NCBI GenBank assembly: GCA_964019055.1 | Contig: OZ025217.1 | Span: 9,297,966 to 9,361,965 of the forward strand | Source of the DNA: Anthopleura xanthogrammica | Lineage: Eukaryota > Cnidaria > Anthozoa > Actiniaria > Actiniidae | Direction of reading: 5' to 3' | DNA: 64,000 nucleotides | Shown: positions 42,601 through 56,680 of the stretch, piece after piece | Numbering within the stretch: position 1 is the stretch's first letter | Layout: each line of letters opens with the position of its first letter | Position numbers and translations under genes: made by a program | The notes under the pieces: model-generated | Told to the model about the DNA's origin: nothing | Databases searched by the model: none | Seen by the model: the letters and a program-made list of their open reading frames with translations, nothing else

Positions 42601-45600
42601 GAATTTATAATGGTAATAAAACTAAGTTGAGTGCAATTTGGGCTGAAATCACAAGAGTGATTACAAAATTGCACGACCGCGTAGTGGGAGCGCAATTTGT
42701 TAATCACGAGTGTGATTTCAGCCCAAAATTGCAAGACACAAAGTTCTATTACCTATTAATCATATCCATTTTGAAATCTCAATATATTCAAATACTCAAC
42801 AGTTATATGTAGCTTCAAAAGTGATTGATTGACAAAATGATGCTATTAATGATTCAAAATAGTGCGATTATGGCTTAAATCGCACACTTTTTAGCCAATC
42901 AGATTGCAGGATTTGCTAATGATTTCAAAATGGATATGATTAAGAATATTATTGACGCAAAAGCCCTCCCCCTTGTCCCGGACCTCACATCTACATCGGT
43001 AAAATTTCCCTTATAAGTTTTCCCTAATAATTGTACAAAAAATAATATTGAAGACTGTATTGGGGGGGGGTTAAATGTTGAAACCACTTGTGTATTTTGT
43101 TGTTGTTGTTGTTTTTTGCACTTGAGCATTAATATTTTTGTGCGTGTACCTATAACGGTTGTGATGATATACAGTTGAAGCTCTCCTTGCAACCACTCTC
43201 GTAAGCGACCAGCCCGAGTTACGACCACGATTTTGAAGCCCCGTTTGCATTGCCGCTTATGAGAGCCCATTCTCGTTAACGACCACCTCTAGTTACGACC
43301 ACTTTTTCGATTTCCCGAGGTGTTTGCTTACGAGGGCTTCGACTGTAGTTAGAATATGCATTGAACGCGAACAATGAAAATGTTTGGAATAGAAAAGAGC
43401 AACGCTCAAACGATTGAAACGAAAGATGACTGTGTGACATTTGACCCGGTTTTTAAATTTTAAATTTCATTCCAAGCTTCGTTCTTACCTGCAAGGGATC
43501 TGTGAATGATTATAGATACAAGGGGGCGTGTAGACTCTACAGAGAAACGCCTCAAGCAGTGGTGAGCATTGTTTCCGAAGTACTTTGCCCCAGCGCTTAA
43601 TGACATTTCTTATCTGGTTCTGATCTGTGTGGCCAAAGCTGTTGGGTAACATTGTGTACGTATAGCCTACTCGACGGCAGGTCTTGATGTCGATCCGTTC
43701 ACATAAAGGTTTTACTTTGCGGGCTAAAATTGAACGAGCAAAAATAGGTATAACAACAACGATCGTAGATCGTAAGTAATTTCGGAGGGACGGGGATTCA
43801 TGCAGTTTGGCATTTTCTCTCTACTGATTCGTATACCTTTTTTTTTTTAATAATTTTTTTTATTTACACTTAAGGAGGATCACACTAGGTGTGTTTCTCT
43901 AGATGTTCAATTATTCGTGTACCTGCCAACCTATTGGAAGAATACTCAACCCCAAAGTAAAGTGGCTCAAGATTAATACTAGACATATATACACTGTCAC
44001 ATGTACTGCCTCTCTGCCTCTGTCCGTCTGGGAGACATAGCAGCCACATAAGTTAGGGAACATATAGTCCCCCTACGTATGGAACAGATTTTTCATACTT
44101 CTTTTGGATTTATCAAAATCTACTGTCTCTCTGCCTCTCTCCGTCTGGGAGACATAGCAGCCACATAAGTTAGGAAACATATAGTCCCCCTACGTATTGA
44201 ACAGATTTTTCATACTTCTTTTGCATTTGTCAAATTGCTGAATCACGAAGCTTGGCATAGGCTTGTATATAACGACCATGATCAGAAAGAAAATTTTTTT
44301 GCATATACCCTTACAGATGATAACACCATTTTCTATATACAACTAACGTATTTTCCATTGTACACCTCCTCCTCCTCACACACACACACAAATATAACTC
44401 TAAAAGTCTAAAAATTAAAGTCTAAAAATTAAAATGTAGTCAAAGAAAATAGTTCTGGTGTACAACTATGAACTTGTACATATATACAATATTTTGGGGA
44501 AATACTAAAAAAACTAATTTATAAAGTATGTTTTTTATTTTTAACATTTAATGAAAGCATGCTAAATACAGAATAGTTATTCAATGGGATCATAGTTAAT
44601 ATTTAGCAGTTATTCGCCGAAGGCGAAGTGATTATCGATGAATATTTACCGAGCGGCGAGTCTTCGAGCTGCGAGGAAAATATTCATCGATAATCACTGA
44701 GCCTGAGGTGAATAATTGTTTTAGTATAAATAAAAAGGTGATTATTTCAAAAAAGAAAGAAGGAAACAACATTGAAAGTGAAAATATTTTATTTTTTAAA
44801 AGCGCGACGGTCACGCTGACAGCCATTTTGTCCGAAAAGGTGATTATCGGCTGATAATCCGAGATAGAAAACCAATCAGAGCGCGCGATTTTGTATAATC
44901 ACCTTTGTATTTATACTAATAACTATGATGGGATTCAGCAAAATATCATAATAAGTATCTCAAAGGCGAGTTCAATATTTGTTCTCATCTGACTATTTTC
45001 CTTAATAGTATATGTCCTTCGAGAGAAGATTCCAGCTGCCATGTTTACATAAATAATGCAAATGTCTCTATTATATCCTGATGAATTATTCTGATACAAA
45101 CTTACTGACAATTAGCACGTGGATAGATATTCTCAACTATCATTCCCAACAGAGCGAAATAATACAAAAATGGCGGCCATATTGGTTAGTGTAAAAAAAA
45201 GCGAGACTAATGACGAAGCTTTTGTTTGACTCAACCAAGATGGTGAATACGAAAACCAGCTATATTAAGAAAAGCAATTTATATTCAATTTATGATATTA
45301 CAGATCAGTACAGATATAATTAACTTGAGACTTACCATTAGATAGCAAATTTGATGTAATAATTCGATCGTGATAAAACGCAAAAAATTGTTTTAATTTG
45401 TCTAGGAAGCTATTTATTACACTAAATGCGTATTTTGTGGTATTATTAAAAGACTAATACCATTATAGTACTATTGGTCATTAAGATCATCAGGTGTGCA
45501 AGAGCAGCAAATTATTACTTCATCAAACCTTAACCTTGATCAAACATTGTCCCAGTTATGTGCGAGCAGAAAATTACTGCACTAATAATATTGTAGTATT

Positions 45601-48600
45601 ATGGGTCATTAAGATCATCAGGTGTGCGAGAGCAACAAAATATTACTTTCTGGAACCTTAACCTTCAGTTGATCATTGTTCAAGTTATGTACGAACAGAA
45701 AATTACTGCACTAACAATATTTTAGTTCTATTGGTCAGTGTAATTCAGGATATTCACTCTTGTTTCATCCTCTGACTTCTTCCACTTAGTACTCATAGCA
45801 AAATAAGTAAATTGTTTTAGAATTGGTACAGTTTAATTTAGGGGTAAATAGACAGTACATTTTAGGGATCATTTTCAAAATTTCCGACGAGCATCCCCGG
45901 CCTGTTTTATATATAGTTAGTGTGGAAGTTGTGTCGGACAGAAAACTTTAGTACTGCACTAATGATATTAGTGGGAGAGCAATAATGTACAATTATGTAG
46001 AAATTATGAATCATTTTTACTGAATTGGTCCGGCATTAAATAAGATCATTAGATGTTGGTGAGCAGCTAGCTATAAAATACCTTCTGAAACCTCAAACTT
46101 GTTCATTGTGGAAGACGAGCAGAAAATTATTGCAGTAATAATATCTTAGTACTATTGGTCACAAAGAGCATCAGGTGTGGTAGAGCGGCTATAACTTAAC
46201 TTTCTAGTGATTCGGTTTAACTGACCTGATACTTTATATTCATTTTACAGTGAAGCTGATAAGTGTTTACAATGGACCTGAACAATTCAACACAAGCTGA
46301 TGAAACATTTACGCCACCAATTCCAATTCATACTAAAATAATTCTGTTGTCTATTCTATTTGTCTGGTCTCTGTTCGGTAACATATTCGTCATCGCTGTC
46401 GTGTTTTGCAATGAAAGCTTGAGGACAAATATGAACTACTTGATTGTCAATATGGCAGTATCAGACTTGCTCGTCCCCTTGGTAGGACTCCCATATTGGT
46501 ACAGTTGGTCCGAAGTTGTTTGGCTAGTGGACGGTCCTCTTGGTAATGCTCTCTGTAAACTGGTTCCCTTCCTCGCTAAGATACCACCATTTGTATCATC
46601 TATCAGCCTGGTCATCATAGCTTACCAAAGATTTACAGCTGTTGTTTACCCAACTCGAAGACAAATTCTAACTCGTAAGACATTATGGATTTCGATCTCT
46701 TTACCTTGGATCGTAGCCATGGCTCTCTTCTCTCCAGACATTTACACCTATCGTCTGCTAATAAATGAATGGGACTACATAATGTGCGTCGAATATTGGT
46801 TTCCGGAATCTGAATATTGGACAGCTAGTTTGATAATCCTTTCTATACAACTAACCGTTGGCTTTGTTATTCCTTTGATCACAATCATCATTTTCTATGG
46901 CATCATAATATATAAACTACGCAAAACCTTGAAGAATGTTATGGAGTTAATTGAAAGAGAAACGATACGTTCACGACAGCGGACAAACAGACGAATATTT
47001 AGGATGTCAATAACTATTATTGTAATGTTTACCATATGTTGGTGCCCAAATACTGTGTTAAATTTGTTGATATTTTCCCAACATCCTGCAATATGGTCAA
47101 TGGACTTTCCTCTGACTGAAATGAGCTTTGCGTTTTTGTATATGTGGTACATTCTAGCGGCAATCAACCCTTGCATCTATTTTGTGTTCCTGAAAAACTT
47201 TAGACAAGGACTGAAAAGTCTTTGCTGCAGGAAACCTGTATCAGCAAATGAACGGATAACAAGAAGCACCAGAACACCAGGTGGAGATGTTAACCAGCAC
47301 CCAACATGTACACCACCTCACATCAATACCACTTCAGTATAGGATGAACATCAACACTAGACGACCCTGAACACCTGGTGGAGATGATAGCCAGGACCCA
47401 ACATGTACATCACCTCACATCAATACCACTCCAGTCTAGAATGAACATCAACACTAGCCGCACCAGAACACCAGGTGGAGATAGTACCCAGAACCCAACA
47501 TGTGTATATTCTTACTCACTTCTTATTGCACTTTTTATTTTTATCTTAAATGAAGACCTTTTCGCAGTTTCCCAAGAGTATTTGAAGCAAACTCATCTAA
47601 CTTATCTGACTTTGAAATGCGGGGAAAATTGAACTTTAAGACTATAACTTAACGAGCTTATGACACGTTAATCACAGGCCTTATCAGTGTATGTTGATTG
47701 ATGTTAGTGTTCTCATTGCCACTGGCATACAGACAGAGAAGTGAATTTTCGATTGAATGCAAAAAGAAGTTGGGTTAGTTTCAATTTAATAGAAAGATTC
47801 TGGCGCTGTTTGTAGACATGCTTTACATATTAGACACAATGCAACGAGTAACCTGTTATCTAAAGTTCTGGAGTAGATAGATAGATATATACACTTTATT
47901 TACAGAGGAAAACCGTAATTACAGTAAACCTGTACTCTCCCTTACGGCCCTAACAAAATTATAAAATCGAACTATAACTATAAAAATATATACATATAAA
48001 CTACATTTGTATTTGTACTTGTAAACATATGAAATATAGATTTATTAATCTAAACAGCCATTTGATAAGCCAAGCCTTAAAACTAGCCACAATTAGCGAT
48101 AAATAAAATTACACCTTTTAAGTTTTTCTTTTTTCTGATTCCTTGGCAACGAAGTTGCGCAATAGCACCCAAGGGTCTTCACGACCTTACCCAACAGGCC
48201 TTTGCGAGCATATGCTATGGGGTTCCTGCCTATAGTCCCATCCATTGGTTTTATTGTCACCTATCAATTAATGCCAAACTGGTAAGGCGGTGCACAATAA
48301 AGTACGTTTTCTATATGTGTAAATTATCATTTGATGAAAGAATGCCATATAATACAGAACAGTTATTCAAGGGGCTTCAGCAAAATATCATTCGAGTTTA
48401 ATATTTTTTATCATCTGACTGTTTTTTTAAGGTGTATTTTTTGCTACTTTTCGCTTTCAGAAATTCTCTCGGTTCTATTTAGCCTTCGAGAGAAGATTCA
48501 AGCTGCCTTGTTTACATGAATAATGTAAATGAATACGTATTTTAACTACCATGCCCAACAGAGCGAAATAACAAAAACATGGCGGCCATATTGGTTAGTT

Positions 48601-51600
48601 TAAAAAACAGACTAATGACAAATCGTTTGTTCGATTCAACCAAGAAGGTGGATAAAAAAACCAGCTTTATTTAAAAAAAGAAATTCATATTCAGTTTCTA
48701 ACTATTTCTCATTTCATTCCATTTTTGATGATTATACAGACTATAATTAACTTGAGACTTACTATTAGAAAATTAGATAATTCGATAATACAACACGAGA
48801 ATTTATTTAAATTTGTTCCGCGATGCTCTGAACTCTTAAAGTCTTTCTCCTTAAGGATAAAATGCTATTACACGAATGTGTATTTTGTGATATTAAAGAC
48901 TAACTTATAGTGTTATTAGTAATTAAGATCATAAGGTGTGGGAGAGCAGTAAGATATTACCTCCTGAAAGGCCTTAATCTTGATCATCCTACGTATACCA
49001 AGTTGTGTATGAACAGAAAACTAATGCAATAATAATATAATAGTATAATTGGACCCCATTATCATCAGGTGCGGGAGAGTAATTACTACAATTAATATAG
49101 GTAGTAAAAGGACTACATGATGTCCAATTTGGAAATAATTGGATGATAAAAATTCCTAGGACTGCCAAAATTGGACCAAGCCGATGTTTCAGTTTTCTCA
49201 AGGAAAATATCCAAATTAATCTTTAATTATAATTTGAGCAGGATGAAAAATTTGAAAATAATACCATATTTGCTTGTACTGGATTATAGAGTGATGATAT
49301 GATAAGGAATATTACTGAATTAGTCACTAAATTATATATGACAGATGTTGGCGAACAGCTACTAAAATACATTCTGAAACCTTAACCTTGATATTTGTCC
49401 AAATTATGTCCGAGAAAATTACTGCACTATTAATATCATAGTACTATAAGCAGCAAATTATTACTTTATGAAACCTTAACCTTAATCATTGTCCAAGTTA
49501 TGAACGAATAGTAAAATTACTGCACTAATAATATTATTATAGTACTATTGGTCATTAAGATCATCAGGTGTGCGATAGCAGCAAATGATTACTTTAATTA
49601 TGAAAGCTTAACCTTAACCTTAATCATTGTCCAAGTTATGAACGAGCAGTAAAATTACTGCAATTATAATGATATTATAGTATTAATATTTACGGTGGCC
49701 AAGAAGAATTTTCGTATGTTGAAAGATGGCGGTGGCCTAATCGATACTTGGAAAAAACGACATAAAATGACATAATGACATAAAATGACATAAAAATACT
49801 ATAGAAAAGACCTTTCCTTACACACTTCCTCTGGCTAAATGCTAAATCTTAATTCTTTTTTGCAGCAGAGATACAATTTTTTTTTCATTGCGTAAATATT
49901 TTGATATTCTATTAAATATTCATGCAAGGAAAAAAATCATATCTCTGCTTCGGTAAAGAATTAAGATTTAGCATTTAACCAGCAGGAAGTGTATAAGGAA
50001 AGGTCTTTTCTATAGTATTTTTATGTTATTTCGTTTTTTCCAAGTATCGATTAGGCCACCGCCATCTTTCAACATACGAAAATTACGGCTTTAGAGTATT
50101 TCTGCGAATTACTCAAAATCAAACAAATTGATTTTTTTAAAAGTTTGTGTTGTGCTTTTTTATGGTTGTGTTGTCTTTTTTGTTTATGTTGTGCTTTTTT
50201 TTTATTTGCGTTGTGCTTTTTTTTATTTGCGTTGTGCTTTTTTTTGTGTGTTGGCCCCTTCTGGGCCACCGTAATTACTGCACTATTAATATCATAGTAC
50301 TATAAGCAGCAAATTATTACTTTATTATACCTTGACCTTAATTATTGTCCAAGTTATGAACGAGCAGAAAATTACTGCACTAATACCATTATAGTACTAT
50401 TGGTCATTAAGATGATCGGGTGTGCGATAGCAGCAAAATATTACTTTCTGAATTCTTAAAACCTTGACTATTGTCCGCGTTGTGAACGAGCAGAAAACTA
50501 CTTTAATGAATAATAATATTATATAGTCCTATTGGTTTTAAAGATCATGAGATGTGGTACTGTAAATTGCCTTCTGAAACCTTAAATAGTTGATTAGTGT
50601 GGAAGATGTGTACGAGCAGTAAACTACTGCACTAATATAATATCATAGTTTTATTTGTTTAATAAAATCCTCAAGCGTGGGAGAGCAATAATGTTCAATT
50701 ATGTAGAAATTAAGAATTTAATTATTAGTGAATTGGTTTCGTATTAAATACGATTACTATCAGATGTTGACGAACAGCTATAAAGTACCTTCTAAAACCT
50801 TAAACTTGATGAGTGTGCGATAGCAGAAAACTAATGCCATAGTAATATTGGTCATCAAGATCATCAGGTGTGGGAGAACAGCTAGAAGTTACCTTCTGAA
50901 ACCTTAACGTTGATCATTGTGCAAGTTGTGTACCTGGAGAAACCTACTGCACTAATAATATCATAGTACTATTGGTCATCAAGATCATCAGGTGTGGGAG
51001 AGCAGCTAGAAGTTACCTTCTGAATCCTGAACGTTAACCATTATACAAGTTACGTACGAACACAAACCTACTGCACTAATAATATCATAGTACTATTGGT
51101 CCTCAAGATCATCAGATGTGTGAGAGCAGCTAGAAGTTACCTTCTGAATCCTAAGAGTTGATTCAGTATTGTACAATTGCAAGTTGTGTACGAGCACAAA
51201 CTACTACACAAAGCTCTCCTTCTTTTTAAACAAACAAGGTACACTGTGCTTTATACTTATTGATCTTAACTTTCTAGTTTCTGTTTGACTGATCTGATAT
51301 TTTATATTTATTTTACAGTGAAGCTGATAAGTTTTTACAATGGAGCTGAACAATTCAACACATGCTGATAAAATATTTAACACGCCACCAATTCCAATTC
51401 ATACTGAAATAACCCTGTTGTCTATTCTACTTGTCTGGTCTCTGTTCGGTAACATACTTGTCATCGCTGTCGTGTTTTGCAATCAAAACTTGAGGACAAA
51501 TATGAACTACTTGATTGTCAATATGGCAGTATCAGACTTGCTCGTCCCCTTAGTAGAAGTGCCACGGTGGCTCATTTTGAGCTTTATAGGAGGTGTTTGG

Positions 51601-54600
51601 CTAGTTGACGGTCCCCTTGGTAATGCTCTCTGTAAACTGGTCTATTTCTTCTCTCGAATACCACCATTTGTATCATCCATTAGTCTGGTCTTCATCGCTT
51701 GCCAAAGATTTATTGCTATTGTTTGTCCAGGTCGAAGACAAATTTTAGCTCGTAAAACAAGATGGATTGTGATCTCTTTCCCTTGGATCGTATCCATGGC
51801 TCTCCTCTCTCCAAACTTTTACATCTATCGTCTGACAAATGACCGGGGCTACACAGCATGCGTCAGTTCTTGGCTTCCAGCATTTGAATATTGGACAGCT
51901 AGTTTGATATTCACTTCTATATCTGTAACGGTTGGCTTAGGTATTCCTTTGATCGCAACGGTAATCTTCTATACCATCATACTATACAAACTACGTAAAA
52001 TCTTGAACAATGTCATTGGATTGATTGAACGAGAAACGATACGTTCACGACAGCGGAGAAACAGACGAATATTCATGATGTCAGTGACTATAATTGTAAT
52101 GTTTAACATATGTTGGTGTCCTATTTCTATATTTAGCTTGTTGAGGTCCACCAAACATCCTTTATTTTATCCAATGGACTTTGACACTTTATATCAAATG
52201 CACTTTGCGTTTTTGTATCTGTGGTACATTCTAGCGGCAATCAACCCTTGCATCTATTTTGTGTTCCTGAAAAACTTTAGACAAGGACTGAAAAGTCTTT
52301 CCTGCAGGAAACCTGTATCAGCAAATGAAAGGATAACAAGAAGCACCAGAACACAAGGTGGAGGAAGTAACCAGGACCCAACATGTACACCACCTCACAT
52401 CAATACCATTTCAGCCTAGGATAAACATCCACACAAGATGCACCAGAACACCAGGTGGAGAGAGTAACCAGCACCCAACATGTACACCATCTCAAATCAA
52501 TACCATTTCAGCCTAGGATAAACATTCACACTAGATGCACCAGAACACTAGGTGGAGATAGTAACCAGCACCCAACATGTACACCACCTCAAATCAATAC
52601 CATTTCAGCCTAGGATAAACATCCACACAAGATGCACCAGAACACTAGGTGGAGATAGTAACCAGCACCCAACATGTACACCACCTCAAATCAATACCAT
52701 TTCAGCCTAGGATAAACATCCACACAAGATGCACCAGAACACTAGGTGGAGATAGTAACCAGCACCCAACATGTACACCACCTCAAATCAATACCATTTC
52801 AGCCTAGGATAAACATCCACACTAGATGCAACGGAACACCAGGTGGAGATAGTAACCAGCACCCAACATGTACACCACCTCAAATCAATACCATTTCAGC
52901 CTAGGATAAACATTCACACTAGATGCACCAGAACACAAGGTGGAGATAGTAACCAGCACCCAACATGTACACCACCTCAAATCAATACCATTTCAGCCTA
53001 GGATAAACATCCACACAAGATGCACCAGAACACTAGGTGGAGATAGTAACCAGCACCCAACATGTACACCACCTCAAATCAATACCATTTCAGCCTAGGA
53101 TAAACATCCACACTAGATGCACCAGAACACCAGGTGGAGATAGTAACCAGCACCCAACATGTACACCACCTCAAATCAATACCATTTCAGCCTAGGATAA
53201 ACATTCACACTAGATGCACCAGAACACCAGGTGGAGATAGTAACCAGCACCCAACATGTACACCACCTCAAATCAATACCATTTCAGCCTAGGATAAACA
53301 TCCACACAAGATGCACCAGAACACTAGGTGGAGATAGTAACCAGCACCCAACATGTACACCACCTCAAATCAATACCATTTCAGCCTAGGATAAACATCC
53401 ACACAAGATGCACCAGAACACTAGGTGGAGATAGTAACCAGCACCCAACATGTACACCACCTCAAATCAATACCATTTCAGCCTAGGATAAACATCCACA
53501 CTAGATGCAACGGAACACCAGGTGGAGATAGTAACCAGCACCCAACATGTACACCACCTCAAATCAATACCATTTCAGCCTAGGATAAACATTCACACTA
53601 GATGCACCAGAACACAAGGTGGAGATAGTAACCAGCACCCAACATGTACACCACCTCAAATCAATACCATTTCAGCCTAGGATAAACATTCACACTAGAT
53701 GCACCAGAACACAAGGTGGAGATAGTAACCAGCACCCAACATGTACACCACCTCAAATCAATACCATTTCAGCCTAGGATAAACATCCACACAAGATGCA
53801 CCAGAACACTAGGTGGAGATAGTAACCAGCACCCAACATGTACACCACCTCAAATCAATACCATTTCAGCCTAGGATAAACATCCACACTAGATGCACCA
53901 GAACACCAGGTGGAGATAGTAACCAGCACCCAACATGTACACCACCTCAAATCAATACCATTTCAGCCTAGGATAAACATTCACACTAGATGCACCAGAA
54001 CACCAGGTGGAGATAGTAACCAGCACCCAACATGTACACCACCTCACATCAACACCATTTCAGCCTAGGATAAACATCCACACTAGATGCACCAGAACAC
54101 CAGGTGGAGAGAGTAACCAGGACCCAACATGTATACCACCTCAAATCAATACCATTTCAGTCTAGGATAAACATCCACACTAGATGCACCAGAACACCAG
54201 GTGGAGATAGTAACCAGGACCCAACATGTATACCACTTCAAATCAATACCACTTCAGCCTAGGATAAACATCCACACTAGATGCACCAGAACACCAGGTG
54301 GAGAGAGTAACCAGGACCCAACATGTACACCACCTCACATCAATACCACTTCAGTCTAGGATAAACATCCACACTAGATGTACCAGAACACCAGGTGGAG
54401 AGAGTAACCAGGACCCAACATGTACACCACCTCACATCAATACCTCTTCAGTCTAGGATGAACATCAACACTAGACGTACTTGAACACTAGGTGGAGATA
54501 GTAACCAGAACCCAACATGTACACCACCTCACATCAATACCTCTTCAGTCTAGGATGAACATCCACACTAGACGACCCCGAACACCAGGTGGAGATAGTA

Positions 54601-56586
54601 ACCAGGACCCAACATGTACACCACCTCACTTCTTCCTGCACTTCCTAAAAATGAAGAAGTTTTAGCAGTTTCCCTAATTGAAGCAAACACAATTAGTTTA
54701 TCTGACTTTGAAATGCGAGGATAATTAAACTTTCGCTCTTATTTATTCATTTTTATTTTATTTTTCTTTAATAGCTTCAACAGAGCATAGATTAAGACTC
54801 GTATTCCATGTGGACATGCCCCATATTTACATAAACGTATACAAATTAATACGATTTACAGATACATAACTAACAACTAACATGACATGGATGATAAAGG
54901 GAAAAAAAATCTATCGACAACAAACTGTTGCCGGAATAACAGACCTGTATTTAGAACAAATGGTTTTAAAAGTTCTTATTCGGTCATGATCAAAAGCTGA
55001 ATAGTGGAGTGACTTGTAATGTAAGCGAACTTTCGTTTTAAATGATGACAGAGTAGTGCTTTTCTTAATTTCAAGAGGCAGTGAGTTCCAGATAAGTATA
55101 ATCCTATTAAAGTAAGAGTCCCTAAAAGTTGAGGTTCTAGTTAAATTAGGTTTATAGTCACTGTTTACAAGGGAATTTCTCGTTACACTAGCCTTACTAT
55201 TTGGAGTAACGTACTTAAAGATATCGAGGTTAAATAAATTGTTGCGACATTTATAGAAAAAGACCAGATCTAGATATTCAAACCAATAGAAAACAGGGAT
55301 GAAGTCAAGTTTTATCAACCTATCCCTGTACGAAAGATCTGCGGCGCCAGCCCCACCTGGTGCAAGAATGTACTTACTTGCACGACGCTGTACACGTTCA
55401 AGAAAAAGTAAATCGCGAGTGCTCGACTGAGGGGCCCAAACTTGGCTTCCGTAACACAAGGTTGAGCGTACCAAGAACAGGTAAAGAGCACAGCGCAGAT
55501 CAATTCCCAAAGAGTTAGGTGTGTTCCGCCTAAGGAACCCTTAAAATTTTGTTACACTTGGCAACAGTTGAGATGACATGACTGTGCCATGACAAATTGC
55601 TTGAAGTGATGACACCTAGATCCCTTGCTGAGCTAGTCTCACTAAGAGCATTTGTTTCAATAGTATAATTACGAAAAGCCGGATTTCTCTTTCTAGAGAT
55701 CTTTAAAACGTCACATTTGGCAGGGTTAAAGTTGAGATCCCAATCGTAACTCCGGGATACAAGACCATTTAAATCGTATTGCAGCAAGAGATGGTCCTGC
55801 GGAGATCTCAGCGCACGGTAACATTTGGTATCATCCGCAAAAAGTACCGAACTTATGCTTCTGGCGCCAGTTTCAAACATTTTTTACATATTATTCAACG
55901 AGTAATCTATTAGCTAAAGTTCTCTAGTATTTGTAAATATATTAAATTTAGAATTTATTCATTTAATTTAAACAGCCAATTTTTAAGTCTTAGCGCTAGC
56001 CCAACATATCATTAACTAAAAATATTGGTCCTAATTATCATCATATCTTAACAATACTACTTTCAACTAGTCTCTATTTTCATTAGTTTTAAGGCATGTC
56101 TTTCCCAAATTATACGTTAAAGGGGCACTTGGATGAAAATCGATGAAAATTGGAAATGCCTTGAAACTTGGTTAAACTTATCTATATGACCCCAATAGTA
56201 ACCAAGCAACATATTTTCTTCACAGTCAAAATTTGCGGATAAAATGTTTTTTTTCCAGCATCTAAATTGTGAGTAAATGACGTCAGAAGCTTTAGGTATG
56301 AGGGTGCCAAAATTTGGAATAGCTTGCCGCTTTCTGCTAAATCCTCAAAGTCATTTAAAGAATTTAAAGGAAAACTATGAATCTTATTAATGTAAAGTGT
56401 ATATTTCCTTAGTCTAATTTGTAAATTTTGTAAATATCATAATTTATAATGAGTCATACATTGTAATTTAACACTGATTTTTTACATATTTTGATCCACG
56501 GCTTCCATGGAAAGCAATTTTTTTTAAGTTGATGGAACTACCGTGTCTAAATAAAGGTGATTCATTCATTCATTCATTCATTCATC

Positions 56587-56680
<94 letters not shown>

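Noticed and set aside
46263..46271. GTG start for GPCR 1
   Set aside because: Non-ATG; the ATG at 46272 corresponds to the start of the paralogue at 51340.
50069..50269. Lys/His-rich frame with HKKKHNANKKK repeats
   Set aside because: Low-complexity GTTGTGCTTTTTT repeat at the end of a fold-back element.
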